In this document: piece after piece, positions 50,664 through 59,256 of the stretch | Layout: each line of letters begins with the position of its first letter | Position numbering within the stretch: position 1 is the stretch's first letter | Origin: Variovorax sp. OV700 | Lineage (GTDB): Bacteria > Pseudomonadota > Gammaproteobacteria > Burkholderiales > Burkholderiaceae_C | Assembly (NCBI RefSeq): GCF_900099805.1 | Contig: NZ_FNDR01000013.1 | Span: 117,466-181,465 of the forward strand | Direction: 5' to 3' | DNA length: 64,000 nt | The notes under the pieces: generated by a model | The model's input: the letters and a program-made list of their open reading frames with translations, nothing else | Database searches by the model: none | What the model was told of the DNA's origin: nothing | Made by a program: the position numbers and the translations under genes

Positions 50664-51236
50664 TTTCCCGAGGCCGGGTCTCGCCCCGGCGGGCGACTCA
50701 CTTTCTTTGCTTCGCCAAAGAAAGTAAGCAAAGAAAGGCGACCCCTACTGTCTGCGTCCCTTCGCTGCGCTACGGGCAACCTGCGGTGCTCGACTCCGGC
50801 GGGGGTCCGCAGAACTCGCTTCGCTCAAACAGCTGCGGCCCTGATCCCGCCTCCATCTGCGCTCCTCGGCGCATACAGAAGGGGTGGGAGCGGGCAGCCT
50901 TCGCTCCCGCTCGGCCCCAATATCAATACCAGCAGTCAATACCAACCACCGGGGCGCCCCGCGCCGCGGTGGTCTGGTGGCCGAGCGAAGCAAAGGCCCG
51001 TTCGGTCTCCAAGCCCCTCTGTATGCGCCGAGGAGCGCAGGGTTTCGCGGATCAGGGCTCGCAGCTGTCTGAGCGAAGCGAGTTCTGCGAGACCCCGCGA
51101 AACCCGAGCACCGCAGGTTGCCCGCAGCGAAGCGGAGGGTCGCAGACAGTGGGGTCGCCTTTCTTTTGCCTACGTTTCTTTGGCGAAGCAAAGAAAAGTA
51201 GGTCGCCCGCCGGGGCGACACCCGGCCTCGGGAAGC
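50664..51236. repeat. Long imperfect inverted repeat, non-coding
   Basis: Left arm ~50664-50884 and right arm ~51013-51236 are inverted copies at roughly 80-85% by eye: CCCGAGGCCGGG ... CGCCCCGGCGGGCGAC ... TTGCTTCGCCAAAGAAA ... CAACCTGCGGTGCTCG ... AGAACTCGCTTCGCTCA ... GCTCCTCGGCGCATACAGA on the left, each found reversed on the right. The centre is ~128 bases. Reading frames across it are Ser/Arg/Pro-rich and have no protein character. It fills most of the 703-base gap between the permease and ATPase genes of one transporter. No transposase or target duplication is visible. Confidence 0.88.
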
Positions 51237-51282
51237 AAACGATCAGCACAGATCGAAAGATCGGCAGCAATAGAAAGGCCGC

Positions 51283-51320
51283 CAGCCCTCACCCCAACCC
51301 TCTCCCAGAGGGAGAGGGAG
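51283..51320. repeat. Half-element related to the GC-rich repeat, before livG
   Basis: AGCCCTCACCCCAACCC followed by the stem TCTCCCAGAGGGAGAGGGAG. It resembles one end of the longer elements but with softer C/G runs. Its purine-rich end lies 10 bases before ATG 51331 and may serve as the ribosome-binding site of that gene. Confidence 0.6.
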
Positions 51321-51330
51321 TAAGCCAGAA

Positions 51331-52134
51331 ATGACACTTCTCAAAGTAGACAACCTAGGCAAGTCCTTCGGCGGCGTCAAAGCCGTAGACGGCATCAGCT
51401 TCGAACTGAAAGCAGGCGAGCTGCTCGCACTCATCGGCCCGAACGGCGCAGGCAAGTCCACCACCTTCAACATGGTGAACGGCCAGCTCAAGGCTGACCA
51501 GGGCTCGATCGTGTTCGGCGGCCATGAACTCGTGGGGCAGAAGCCGCGCGACATCTGGCGCCTGGGCGTGGGCCGCACTTTCCAGATCGCCGAAACCTTC
51601 GCATCGCTCACCGTCGCCGAGAACGTGCAGATGGCCATGCTTTCGCACGACGGCAAGCTGTTCTCGATGTGGCGCCGCGCGGCGGACCACAAGCGCGACG
51701 AGGCGCTGGCGCTGCTCGACCAGGTCGGCATGAAGGCGCAGGCCGACCGGCCCTGCAGCGAGCTTGCCTACGGCGACGTCAAGCGCGTGGAGCTTGCGAT
51801 CGCGATGGCCAATGCGCCCAAGCTGCTGCTGATGGACGAGCCTACCGCGGGCATGGCACCGAAGGAGCGCAACTCGCTGATGGCGCTGACCAAGGAGCTG
51901 GTGGTCCAGCGTGGCCTCGCGGTGCTGTTCACCGAGCACAGCATGGACGTGGTGTTCGCGTATGCCGACCGCATGATCGTGCTGGCCCGCGGTCGCCTCA
52001 TTGCGCAGGGCAAGCCGCTCGAGATCCGCGACCATCCGAAGGTGCAGGAGGTGTACTTCGGCAGCGGCAAGACATTCGAAAAAATTGCAGAAAAAGCCGC
52101 GGCAGTGAACGCGGCAGTGGGAGCCGCTGCATGA
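51331..52134 (+). CDS. livG: Branched-chain-type ABC transporter ATPase (LivG type)
   Basis: A 267-aa ATP-binding subunit: Walker A LIGPNGAGKSTTFN, the Q-loop GVGRTFQIAETF, signature LAYGDVKRVELAIAMA (a variant of LSYG), Walker B KLLLMDEPTAGMAP and switch FTEHSMDVVF. The Ala/Glu/Lys-rich C-terminal tail (~20 residues) is a mild extension. Its stop overlaps the livF-type start (ATGA). It powers the fused permease at 48705; the substrate is inferred from the cluster to be a pyridine carboxylate or amide, not a branched-chain amino acid. Confidence 0.93.
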   Translation: MTLLKVDNLGKSFGGVKAVDGISFELKAGELLALIGPNGAGKSTTFNMVNGQLKADQGSIVFGGHELVGQKPRDIWRLGVGRTFQIAETFASLTVAENVQMAMLSHDGKLFSMWRRAADHKRDEALALLDQVGMKAQADRPCSELAYGDVKRVELAIAMANAPKLLLMDEPTAGMAPKERNSLMALTKELVVQRGLAVLFTEHSMDVVFAYADRMIVLARGRLIAQGKPLEIRDHPKVQEVYFGSGKTFEKIAEKAAAVNAAVGAAA

Positions 52135-52865
52135 GCACGCACGAAACATTGTTGAAGGCCAACGCGCTGTGCGCCTGGTACGGCGCCGCGCAGATCCTGT
52201 ACGACGTCGATCTCGAAGTGCGCCGCGGCGAAGTCGTCGCGCTCATGGGCCGCAATGGCGCGGGCAAGTCGACCACGCTCAAGACGCTGATCGGCATGCT
52301 CGCCAAGCGCAAGGGCAACGTCAGCTTCCTCGGCCATGACATCTCGAAGAGCGAGCCTCATCACGCGGCGAAGCTCGGCCTTGGCTTCGTGCCCGAAGAC
52401 CGCCGCGTGTTCACCGACCTCACGGTGATGGAAAACCTCGAAGTCGGCAAGCAGCCGCCGCGCCGCTGGGCAGACGGCAGCGAGGCGCCGCTGTGGACGC
52501 CCGAGCGGCTGTTCAAGCTCTTTCCCAACCTGGGTGAAATGCCCAACCGCCCGGGCGGCCGCATGAGCGGCGGCGAGCAGCAGATGCTCACCGTGGCGCG
52601 CACGCTCATGGGCAACCCCTACCTGGTGTTGCTCGACGAGCCTTCGGAGGGCGTGGCGCCTGTCATCGTCGAACAGATGGCCAACATGATCCTGGAGCTC
52701 AAGGCGCAGGGCGTGAGCATCCTGCTGTCGGAACAGAACATGCATTTCGCCGAGCTGGTGTCCGATCGCGCCTATGTGCTCGAGAAGGGCCAGATCCGCT
52801 ACCACGCCACCATGGCAGAGCTCGCGGCCAACGAAGAGGTGCGCCGCGCCTACCTGAGCGTCTAG
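52131..52865 (+). CDS. livF: Branched-chain-type ABC transporter ATPase (LivF type)
   Basis: A 244-aa ATP-binding subunit: Walker A LMGRNGAGKSTTLK, LGLGFVPEDRRVFTDLTVMENL (read in parts), signature MSGGEQQMLTVARTL, Walker B LVLLDEPSEGVAP and the Q/H region LLSEQNMHFAELV, where asparagine-methionine follows the glutamine as usual in LivF. An insertion (PPRRWADGSEAPLWTPE) before the signature motif is longer than in standard LivF. Start ATG 52131 overlaps the previous stop. Confidence 0.93.
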   Translation: MSTHETLLKANALCAWYGAAQILYDVDLEVRRGEVVALMGRNGAGKSTTLKTLIGMLAKRKGNVSFLGHDISKSEPHHAAKLGLGFVPEDRRVFTDLTVMENLEVGKQPPRRWADGSEAPLWTPERLFKLFPNLGEMPNRPGGRMSGGEQQMLTVARTLMGNPYLVLLDEPSEGVAPVIVEQMANMILELKAQGVSILLSEQNMHFAELVSDRAYVLEKGQIRYHATMAELAANEEVRRAYLSV

Positions 52866-52913
52866 CGCGCGGACGCTTTCGCTTTTGTTTTTCATCAACC
52901 ACCGGAGCACACC

Positions 52914-53636
52914 ATGCACGACTCGCACCGCAGATCCCTTCTGAAGTCCACGGCCGCATTGAGCTTGCTCGGTGCGACCGGAACGCTGTTCGCGGCCTCG
53001 AAGCTCAAGCCCAACGACAAGTCCGCGCTGATCGTGATCGACGTGCAGAACTGTTTCGTCGATGGCGGCACGCTGCCCGTCAAGGGCGGCGCCGAGGTGG
53101 TGCCGGTGATCAACAAGCTGGCCGAATCGTTCGAGAACATCGTGGTCACGCAAGACTGGCACACGCAAGGCCATGCGTCGTTCGCGAGCGCGCATGCGGG
53201 CCAGAAGCCGTTCAGCAGCATCAAGCTCTCGTACGGCAACCAGGTGCTCTGGCCCGACCACTGCGTGCAGGGCACCGACGACGCGGCGCTGCACAAGGAC
53301 CTGAAGCTGCCCACTGCGCAAGTCATCATCCGCAAGGGCTTCCACAAGGGCGTGGACAGTTACTCCGCCTTCGAGGAGGCCGACCGCAAGACCGCCACCG
53401 GCCTGGGCGGCTACCTCAAGCAGCGCGGCATCAAGACGGTCTACGTGGCCGGGCTGGCCACCGACTTCTGCGTGGCATGGACCGCGCTCGATGCGCGCAA
53501 GGCCGGCTTCGAGGTCTACGTGATCGAGGACGCCACGCGCGCCATCGACCTGAACGGATCGCTCGCCGCGGCATGGAAGCAGATGACGGCCAAGGGCGTC
53601 AAGCGCATCCAGTCCTCGGACATCCAGGCGGCCTGA
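52914..53636 (+). CDS. pncA: Nicotinamidase-like cysteine hydrolase with Tat signal peptide
   Basis: A 240-aa isochorismatase-superfamily protein of the nicotinamidase branch. Residues 6-28 form a twin-arginine signal (HRRSLLKSTAALSLLGATG). The catalytic triad is Asp43 (VIDVQNCF), a lysine in IIRKGFHKG, and Cys186 (GLATDFCVAWTALDA). Metal ligands are seen in QDWHTQGHASF (D81, H83, H87) and WPDHCVQGT, the latter a strong nicotinamidase mark; VDSYSAF also matches E. coli PncA. It would deamidate nicotinamide to nicotinate outside the cytoplasm, which is unusual. GGAG lies 11 bases before ATG 52914. Confidence 0.85.
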   Translation: MHDSHRRSLLKSTAALSLLGATGTLFAASKLKPNDKSALIVIDVQNCFVDGGTLPVKGGAEVVPVINKLAESFENIVVTQDWHTQGHASFASAHAGQKPFSSIKLSYGNQVLWPDHCVQGTDDAALHKDLKLPTAQVIIRKGFHKGVDSYSAFEEADRKTATGLGGYLKQRGIKTVYVAGLATDFCVAWTALDARKAGFEVYVIEDATRAIDLNGSLAAAWKQMTAKGVKRIQSSDIQAA

Positions 53637-53702
53637 GCGCCTTCTCTGCCACCACAATCACCACCCTCGCAACAACAACGACAGCAAAGAGCTTGACGAC
53701 GC

Positions 53703-54863
53703 ATGACGATTTCGATTTCAAGGCGCGCCCTGGTGGCGGGCGGCGCAGCCCTGGCAATGGGCCCTGGTCTTCTACGTTCGGCACGCGCGGATAACGGCGT
53801 CACCGACAACCTCATCCGCATCGGCCAGTCGGCCGTGTTCAGCGGTCCGGCCAAGGACTTCGGCGTCGACTACCGCGCGGGCATCAAGCTCTATTTCGAC
53901 CGGACCAACAAATCCGGTGGCATCAACGGCCGCAAGATCGAACTCGTCTCCTACGACGATGCCTACGACCCCGCGAAGACGGCTCTCAACACGGCCAAGC
54001 TGATCGACGAGGACAAGGTCTTCGCGCTCGCGGGCTTCGTTGCTACAGGCAACCTCGCGGCCGCGATGCCGCTGGCCGAGAAGGCGGGCGTTCCCATGTT
54101 CGCACCGCTGGTGGGCACCAGCTCGTTTCGCGCCAAGGTCAATCGCCTGCTGTTTCACGTACGTGCCGGCTACGACCTCGAGCTGCGCAAGATCATCAGC
54201 CATCTCTCGACCATCAGCCTCTCGTCCATTGCCGTGGTCTACCAGGACAGCGCCTTCGGCAAGTCGAACCTCGCCACCTGCGAGAAGCTCGCCGCCGAAT
54301 ACAAGGTGCAGGTCGTAAAGGCGCTGCCGCTGGCCATTACCGCCGATGACGCCAAGCAGGTCGTCGCCGGGCTGGCCGAGGCCAAGCCTGGTGCGGTCGT
54401 GATGATCATGGCGGGACGCATGGTCGAGGTCTTCATGCGCGACTACCGTGCGAACGGCGGGGCGGCGCCGCTCTACACGCTGTCGGTCGGCATCACCGAT
54501 GCGACGGGTTCCGCCAAGCGTCTCGAAGGCAAGCTCGCGGGCCTGGTCACGGCCAGCATCGTGCCGCCGCCGGAAGCATTGCGCGTGCCCATCGTGGCCG
54601 ACTACCAGCGCGACCGCGCCGAGTTCGGCGAGAAGATCGACGGCTACACGGCGCTCGAAGGCTACATCGCCTCGCGCGTGATGGTCGAAGGCCTGCGCCG
54701 CGCGGGCAAGACGCTCACGCGCGACAGCTTCATCGCGGGGCTCGAAAGCATCGGCAACACGCGCTTCGGCGATTTCCCGGTCGAGTACAGCGCGAAGAAC
54801 CACAACGGCTCGACCTTCGTGGACCTGGAGATGTACACCCGTGACGGACAGCTGCGGCGCTGA
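53703..54863 (+). CDS. Branched-chain-type ABC transporter substrate-binding protein, second copy
   Basis: A 386-aa receptor with a Tat-like leader (ISRRALVAGGAALAMG) and cleavage near RSARAD. Peripla_BP_6 fold: IRIGQSAVFSGPAKDFGVDY, GGINGRKIELVSYDD, LIDEDKVFALAGFVATGN, FAPLVGTSSFRAK, YQDSAFGKSN and KNHNGSTFVDLEMYT. It is only distantly like the receptor at 47469, so the shared permease may serve two related ligands, for example nicotinamide and nicotinate. Its last 23 bases overlap the nicA-type gene. Confidence 0.86.
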   Translation: MTISISRRALVAGGAALAMGPGLLRSARADNGVTDNLIRIGQSAVFSGPAKDFGVDYRAGIKLYFDRTNKSGGINGRKIELVSYDDAYDPAKTALNTAKLIDEDKVFALAGFVATGNLAAAMPLAEKAGVPMFAPLVGTSSFRAKVNRLLFHVRAGYDLELRKIISHLSTISLSSIAVVYQDSAFGKSNLATCEKLAAEYKVQVVKALPLAITADDAKQVVAGLAEAKPGAVVMIMAGRMVEVFMRDYRANGGAAPLYTLSVGITDATGSAKRLEGKLAGLVTASIVPPPEALRVPIVADYQRDRAEFGEKIDGYTALEGYIASRVMVEGLRRAGKTLTRDSFIAGLESIGNTRFGDFPVEYSAKNHNGSTFVDLEMYTRDGQLRR

Positions 54864-55341
54864 GCCGCTGCAATTGCAGGTCAACGGCCAGGCCTGTTCG
54901 ATTCCGGGCGTGCCGCGCGAGGCCACGCTGCTGCATCTGCTGCGCAACGACCTCGGCCTGAACGGGCCCAAGTACGGTTGCGGCCTGGGCCAGTGCGGCG
55001 CCTGCACCGTGCATGTCGATGGCGTGGCGGCCCGTGCCTGCGTGATTCCCGCGCATGGCGTGGCGGGCCGCGCGGTCACCACCCTGGAAGGTCTCGGCAC
55101 GCGCGGCCGCTGGCATCCAGTACAGGCAGCTTTCGAAGACGCACAGGCCGCGCAGTGCGGCTATTGCCTGAACGGCATGGTGATGCAGGCCGCGGCGCTG
55201 CTCGCGCGCGATCCGCATGCGAGCGAGGCGCGCATCCGTAGCGAGCTCTCGGGGAACCTGTGCCGCTGCGGGACGCATATTGAAATTCTGGACGCGGTGC
55301 AGCGTGCTGCGGTACGCATGCAAGAGGTGGTGCGTTCATGA
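54841..55341 (+). CDS. nicA: Nicotinate dehydrogenase-type (2Fe-2S) subunit
   Basis: A 166-aa small subunit of the xanthine dehydrogenase family. Plant-type 2Fe-2S cluster cysteines 47, 52 and 55 (KYGCGLGQCGACTVHVDG) and the second cluster motifs QCGYCLNGMVMQA and GNLCRCGTHIEIL. It passes electrons from the molybdenum site to the cytochrome domain of the partner. With the large protein at 55400 it has the two-gene NicA/NicB layout of the Pseudomonas nicotinate hydroxylase, giving 6-hydroxynicotinate. The start GTG 54841 overlaps the receptor gene. Isoquinoline or aldehyde dehydrogenases have the same architecture, so the substrate comes from context. Confidence 0.9.
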   Translation: MTDSCGAEPLQLQVNGQACSIPGVPREATLLHLLRNDLGLNGPKYGCGLGQCGACTVHVDGVAARACVIPAHGVAGRAVTTLEGLGTRGRWHPVQAAFEDAQAAQCGYCLNGMVMQAAALLARDPHASEARIRSELSGNLCRCGTHIEILDAVQRAAVRMQEVVRS

Positions 55342-55354
55342 GCCGCTCGTCGTG

Positions 55355-55379
55355 TCCCCTCTCCCTCAGGGAGAGGGAG
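55355..55379. repeat. Half-element related to the GC-rich repeat, between nicA and nicB
   Basis: CCCCTCTCCCTCAGGGAGAGGGAG, a short stem that matches the half-element at 51283 in its CTCCC/GGGAG runs. It lies 20 bases before the nicB start and may influence message structure or the ribosome-binding region. Confidence 0.55.
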
Positions 55380-55399
55380 CAAGTCAGGGGGCAAAGAGC

Positions 55400-58300
55400 A
55401 TGACGCGGCGCGCCGATCTTCCGCGCACACGCGCGGACTTTCTCTCGGCCAACGGCGTGTTGTTGGTGGTGCGCGAGACCCCACCCGCACCACCACCCGC
55501 CAAGGGCCAGCCCACAGCCATCGCAGGCAACCCCATCGAGGGCGACGAGATCCTGCTTGCGGTGTGGGACGACGGCAGCGCGTCGGCGCTCAACGGCCAC
55601 GTCGACCTGGGCACCGGCATCCAGACGGCGCTGGCGCAGATCGTGGCCGAAGAGCTCGACCTTGGCATGCCCTGCGTGCGCATGATGCTCGGCGACACCG
55701 CACGCGCGCCCAACCAGGGCGCAACCATCGCAAGCGCCTCGATCCAGATCCATTCGCAGCCACTGCGCCTGGCCGCCGCGCAGGCGCGCGCGTGGCTGCT
55801 TGCGCGCGCGGCCGAGCGGCTCGGCATGCCGGTGAAAGCGCTGCAGGTGCGCAACGGCGTGGTGCGCGTGGCCGATGAGCCCGATCGCCACGTCAACTAC
55901 GCCGAGCTGATCGCGGGGCAGCGCACCGTGCTGCGGCTCGACCCCGCCGCCGAGCTCAAGCACCCGGTCGACTACCGCATCGTCGGCACGCGCCAGGCGC
56001 GCGTGGACATTCCCGCCAAGCTCGCGGGCGAGAGCGTCTTCGTGCACGACATGCGCGTGCCCGGCATGCTGCACGGCCGGGTGGTGCGACCGCCGTATGC
56101 CGGTGCGGACCACGGCGACTTCATCGGCAACACGCTCGAAGCGGTGGACGAATCGTCGATTGCACACATTCCCGGCATTCGCGCGGTGGTGGTGATCCGC
56201 GACTTCGTCGGCATCGTGGCCGAGCGCGAAGAGCACGCCGAGGAGGCGCTGCGCGAACTGCGCGTCACGTGGAAGCCCTGGCCCGGCATGCCGGACCTCT
56301 CCGACCTGGCGCAGGCCTTGCGCGACAACCCGTCGACGCAGCGCCTGCTGGTCGATGAAGGCGATGTCGATGGCGCGCTTGCCGCGGCCGCCCAGCCGAT
56401 GCATCGCACCTACGTCTGGCCCTACCAGATGCACGCGTCCATCGGACCTTCGTGCGCGCTGGCCGAATGGCAGCCGCAGGATGGCAGCGGCCTGCGGCTT
56501 CGTTGCTGGGCCGGTTCGCAAAACCCGCACGTGCTGCGCGCCGATCTCGCCAGGCTCATGGGCGTGGACGACGTGCAGGTCGACGTCATCCGCATGGAAG
56601 CCGCGGGCTGCTACGGCCGCAACGGCGCCGACGACGTGGCGGCCGACGCCGCACTGCTTGCGCGCGCCGTGGGCGCGCCGGTGCGCGTGCAGCTCACCCG
56701 CGAACAGGAGCACTCCTGGGAGCCCAAGGGCGCCGCGCAGCTGATGGAAGTGGATGGCGGCCTCATGGCCGATGGGCGCATCGCGGCCTACGACTTCGAG
56801 ACCTCGTACCCGTCGAACGGTGCGCCCACGCTCGCGCTGCTGCTCACGCGCACCATCGAACCGGTGGCGCAGGCCTTCGAGATGGGCGACCGCACGGCGC
56901 GCCCACCCTACAGCGTCGACAACTTGCGCGTGAAGGTCAACGACATGGCGCCGATCGTGCGCGCCTCGTGGCTGCGCGGCGTGTCGGCGTTGCCGAGTTC
57001 GTTCGCGCACGAGTCGTACATCGACGAACTGGCCACCGCGGCCGGTGTCGATCCGGTGCAGTTCCGCCTGCGCCACCTGAACGATCCGCGCGCCGTCGAA
57101 CTCGTGCAGGCCACCGCGCAGAAAGCCGGCTGGCGCATGCGCACCGGCCCAGAGGAGAACGCCGATGGCGGACTGGGCGAGGGCGGAGACATCCTCTTCG
57201 GCCAGGGCTTTGCCTACGCGCGCTACATCCACAGCAAGTGGCCCGGCTTCGGCGCCGCCTGGGCCGCATGGGTGGCCGACGTCGAGGTCAACCGCAAGAC
57301 CGGCGAAGTGCACGTGCGCCGCGTGGTGGTGGGGCACGACGCGGGGCTCGTGATCAACCCCGCGGGCGTCGAGCACCAGGTGCACGGCAACGTGATCCAG
57401 ACCACCAGCCGCGCGCTGATGGAAGAGGTGCAGTTCGCGCCGCAGCAGGGCGCGGCATCGAGCAATGCGAGCGGTGGTGCGCAACTGCCGGGCGTGCTGC
57501 CCTCGGGCGTGGTCGCGAGCCGCGAGTGGGGCAGTTACCCGATCATCAACTTTCGCGAAGTGCCGATGGTCGAGATCATGCACATGCCGCGGCCGGGTGA
57601 GCCTTCGCTCGGCGCGGGCGAGTCGTCGTCGGTGCCGGGGACTGCGGCGATCGCGAATGCGATCTTCGATGCCACGGGCGTGCGGTTTCGCGAGCCGCCG
57701 TTCACGCCGGAAAAAGTGCTGGCTGCGTTGAATCGGGAGTTTCTCCCTCCCCCTCTGGGGGAGGGCGGGGGTGGGGGCGAGCGGCGTTCGAATGGTGACG
57801 CTGCCGTGCCCCCATCCCAGCCTTCCCCCAGAGGGGGAAGGAGCAATGCAGAAGCACCATGGCCGCAGCGCAAAGGCATCCTTGCCACCGGCGCCGCCCT
57901 CTTCATCGGCGGCATCGGCCTCATCGCCGGCCTGCTCGGCTGGCGCTCTTCCATCGCCCCGGTCTCGCTCACCGCACCGGTCTACAGCCAAGCCACCATC
58001 GAACGCGGCCGCGTGCTGGCCGCGCTCGGCGACTGCGCCGTGTGCCACACCGTCCCGGGCGGCGCGCCCAACGCGGGCGGCCGCGCGATGGAGACGCCTT
58101 TCGGCACGCTCTACACCACCAACCTCACGCCCGATGCAGAAACGGGCCTGGGCCATTGGTCGTTCAGCGCTTTCCAGCGGGCGATGCGCGAAGGTGTCTC
58201 GCGCGACGGCCATCACCTGTACCCGGCATTTCCGTACACGGCATTCGCCAAGACCAGCGACGACGACCTGCAGGCGCTCTACGCGTACTTCATGTCGATG

Positions 58301-59170
58301 CCCGCCGTGCGCGCCGAAACGCCGAAGGCCGAGCTGAAGTTTCCGTTCAGCATGCGTCCGCTGATGGCCGGATGGAACGCGCTCTTCCACGATCCGGCGC
58401 CGTTGCAGCCGGTGGCCGCGCAAAGCGCGGAATGGAACCGCGGCGCCTACCTCGTCAACGGCCTGGGCCACTGCGGCACGTGCCACACGCCGCGCAACGC
58501 GCTCGGCGCAGAGCAGGGCGGCAGTGCCTTCTTGTCGGGCGCCATGGTCGACGGTTGGGAGGCTCCTGCGCTCACCGGCCTTTCGAAATCGGCCGTGCCA
58601 TGGGACGCCGACGAGCTGTACCGCTACCTGCGCCAAGGCCATACGCAGCGCCATGGCATGGCTGGCGGCCCCATGGCGGAGGTGGTGCGCGAGCTGGGGC
58701 AGGTGCCTGATGCCGACGTGCGCGCCATGGCCACGTATCTCGCGTCATTCAATCCCGCGCCGGTGGCCGAGCCGCAAGCCGTGGCGCAGCAGATCGTCGA
58801 CACCGCCGCGCGCACGCAGGGCCGGCTGCTCGGCCCGGCGCAGCGCATGTTCGACAGTGCCTGCGCCTCGTGCCACCACGATGGCGACGGCCCCACACTG
58901 CTCGGCGTGAACACGCCGCTCGCGCTCAACAGCAACCTCACCAGCGCGCGGCCCGACAACCTGCTGCGGACCATTCTCGATGGCGTGCGCGAGCCCGCGA
59001 GCCGGGGCATCGGCTTCATGCCGGCGTTCCGCGATGCGCTCGACGACCGCCAGATTGCCGAACTCGCGGGCTACATGCGCGCGCGCTTCGCACCGCAGGA
59101 GCCGGCGTGGAAGAACCTGCCGGCCGAAGTGGCGCGCGTGCGCGCGGCCCGCGGCCACGGCGCCGAGTAG
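55400..59170 (+). CDS. nicB: Nicotinate dehydrogenase-type molybdopterin/cytochrome c fusion subunit
   Basis: A 1256-aa protein. Residues ~1-775 form the molybdopterin-binding large subunit (IorB/NicB type): ALNGHVDLGTGIQTALAQI, RVDIPAKLAGESVFVHD, AGCYGRNGADDVAADAALLA, VVVGHDAGLVINPAGVEHQVHG in parts, and GAGESSSVPGTAAIANAIF with the catalytic glutamate at ~741. A transmembrane helix lies at ~825-845 (LFIGGIGLIAGLLGW). Three c-type haem sites follow: CAVCH (~879), CGTCH (~1025), CASCH (~1155). Electrons from ring hydroxylation thus reach the respiratory chain. Residues ~782-815 are encoded by repeat copy C, in frame in the linker. The Pseudomonas protein is ~1190 aa. ATG 55400 lacks a strong ribosome-binding site. 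Confidence 0.9.
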   Translation: MTRRADLPRTRADFLSANGVLLVVRETPPAPPPAKGQPTAIAGNPIEGDEILLAVWDDGSASALNGHVDLGTGIQTALAQIVAEELDLGMPCVRMMLGDTARAPNQGATIASASIQIHSQPLRLAAAQARAWLLARAAERLGMPVKALQVRNGVVRVADEPDRHVNYAELIAGQRTVLRLDPAAELKHPVDYRIVGTRQARVDIPAKLAGESVFVHDMRVPGMLHGRVVRPPYAGADHGDFIGNTLEAVDESSIAHIPGIRAVVVIRDFVGIVAEREEHAEEALRELRVTWKPWPGMPDLSDLAQALRDNPSTQRLLVDEGDVDGALAAAAQPMHRTYVWPYQMHASIGPSCALAEWQPQDGSGLRLRCWAGSQNPHVLRADLARLMGVDDVQVDVIRMEAAGCYGRNGADDVAADAALLARAVGAPVRVQLTREQEHSWEPKGAAQLMEVDGGLMADGRIAAYDFETSYPSNGAPTLALLLTRTIEPVAQAFEMGDRTARPPYSVDNLRVKVNDMAPIVRASWLRGVSALPSSFAHESYIDELATAAGVDPVQFRLRHLNDPRAVELVQATAQKAGWRMRTGPEENADGGLGEGGDILFGQGFAYARYIHSKWPGFGAAWAAWVADVEVNRKTGEVHVRRVVVGHDAGLVINPAGVEHQVHGNVIQTTSRALMEEVQFAPQQGAASSNASGGAQLPGVLPSGVVASREWGSYPIINFREVPMVEIMHMPRPGEPSLGAGESSSVPGTAAIANAIFDATGVRFREPPFTPEKVLAALNREFLPPPLGEGGGGGERRSNGDAAVPPSQPSPRGGRSNAEAPWPQRKGILATGAALFIGGIGLIAGLLGWRSSIAPVSLTAPVYSQATIERGRVLAALGDCAVCHTVPGGAPNAGGRAMETPFGTLYTTNLTPDAETGLGHWSFSAFQRAMREGVSRDGHHLYPAFPYTAFAKTSDDDLQALYAYFMSMPAVRAETPKAELKFPFSMRPLMAGWNALFHDPAPLQPVAAQSAEWNRGAYLVNGLGHCGTCHTPRNALGAEQGGSAFLSGAMVDGWEAPALTGLSKSAVPWDADELYRYLRQGHTQRHGMAGGPMAEVVRELGQVPDADVRAMATYLASFNPAPVAEPQAVAQQIVDTAARTQGRLLGPAQRMFDSACASCHHDGDGPTLLGVNTPLALNSNLTSARPDNLLRTILDGVREPASRGIGFMPAFRDALDDRQIAELAGYMRARFAPQEPAWKNLPAEVARVRAARGHGAE
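57743..57843. repeat. GC-rich palindromic repeat element, copy C, inside nicB
   Basis: CTCCCTCCCCCTCTGGGGGAG at the left, TTCCCCCAGAGGGGGAAGGAG at the right, 101 bases, the same ends as copies A and B. It is read through in the nicB frame as a Pro/Gly/Arg/Ser-rich linker (LPPPLGEGGGGG, QPSPRGGRS) between the molybdenum domain and the membrane helix, without a stop. Confidence 0.9.
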
Positions 59171-59256
59171 CGCGCCAGTCTCCGGCCCGGCAGCGGCAAG
59201 GCAGACATTCATTCAGAATGTCCGTTCCCTGAACCACAAGCGCCTCCGGAGACAAC

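Noticed and set aside
50664..51236. Insertion sequence
   Set aside because: No transposase, no terminal direct repeats and arms that are imperfect over 220 bases; called a repeat element instead.
50624..51334. Open reading frames of up to 236 codons in the gap between the permease and livG genes
   Set aside because: They run through the long inverted repeat on both strands, have Ser/Arg/Pro-rich composition and no protein motif; the DNA symmetry explains them.
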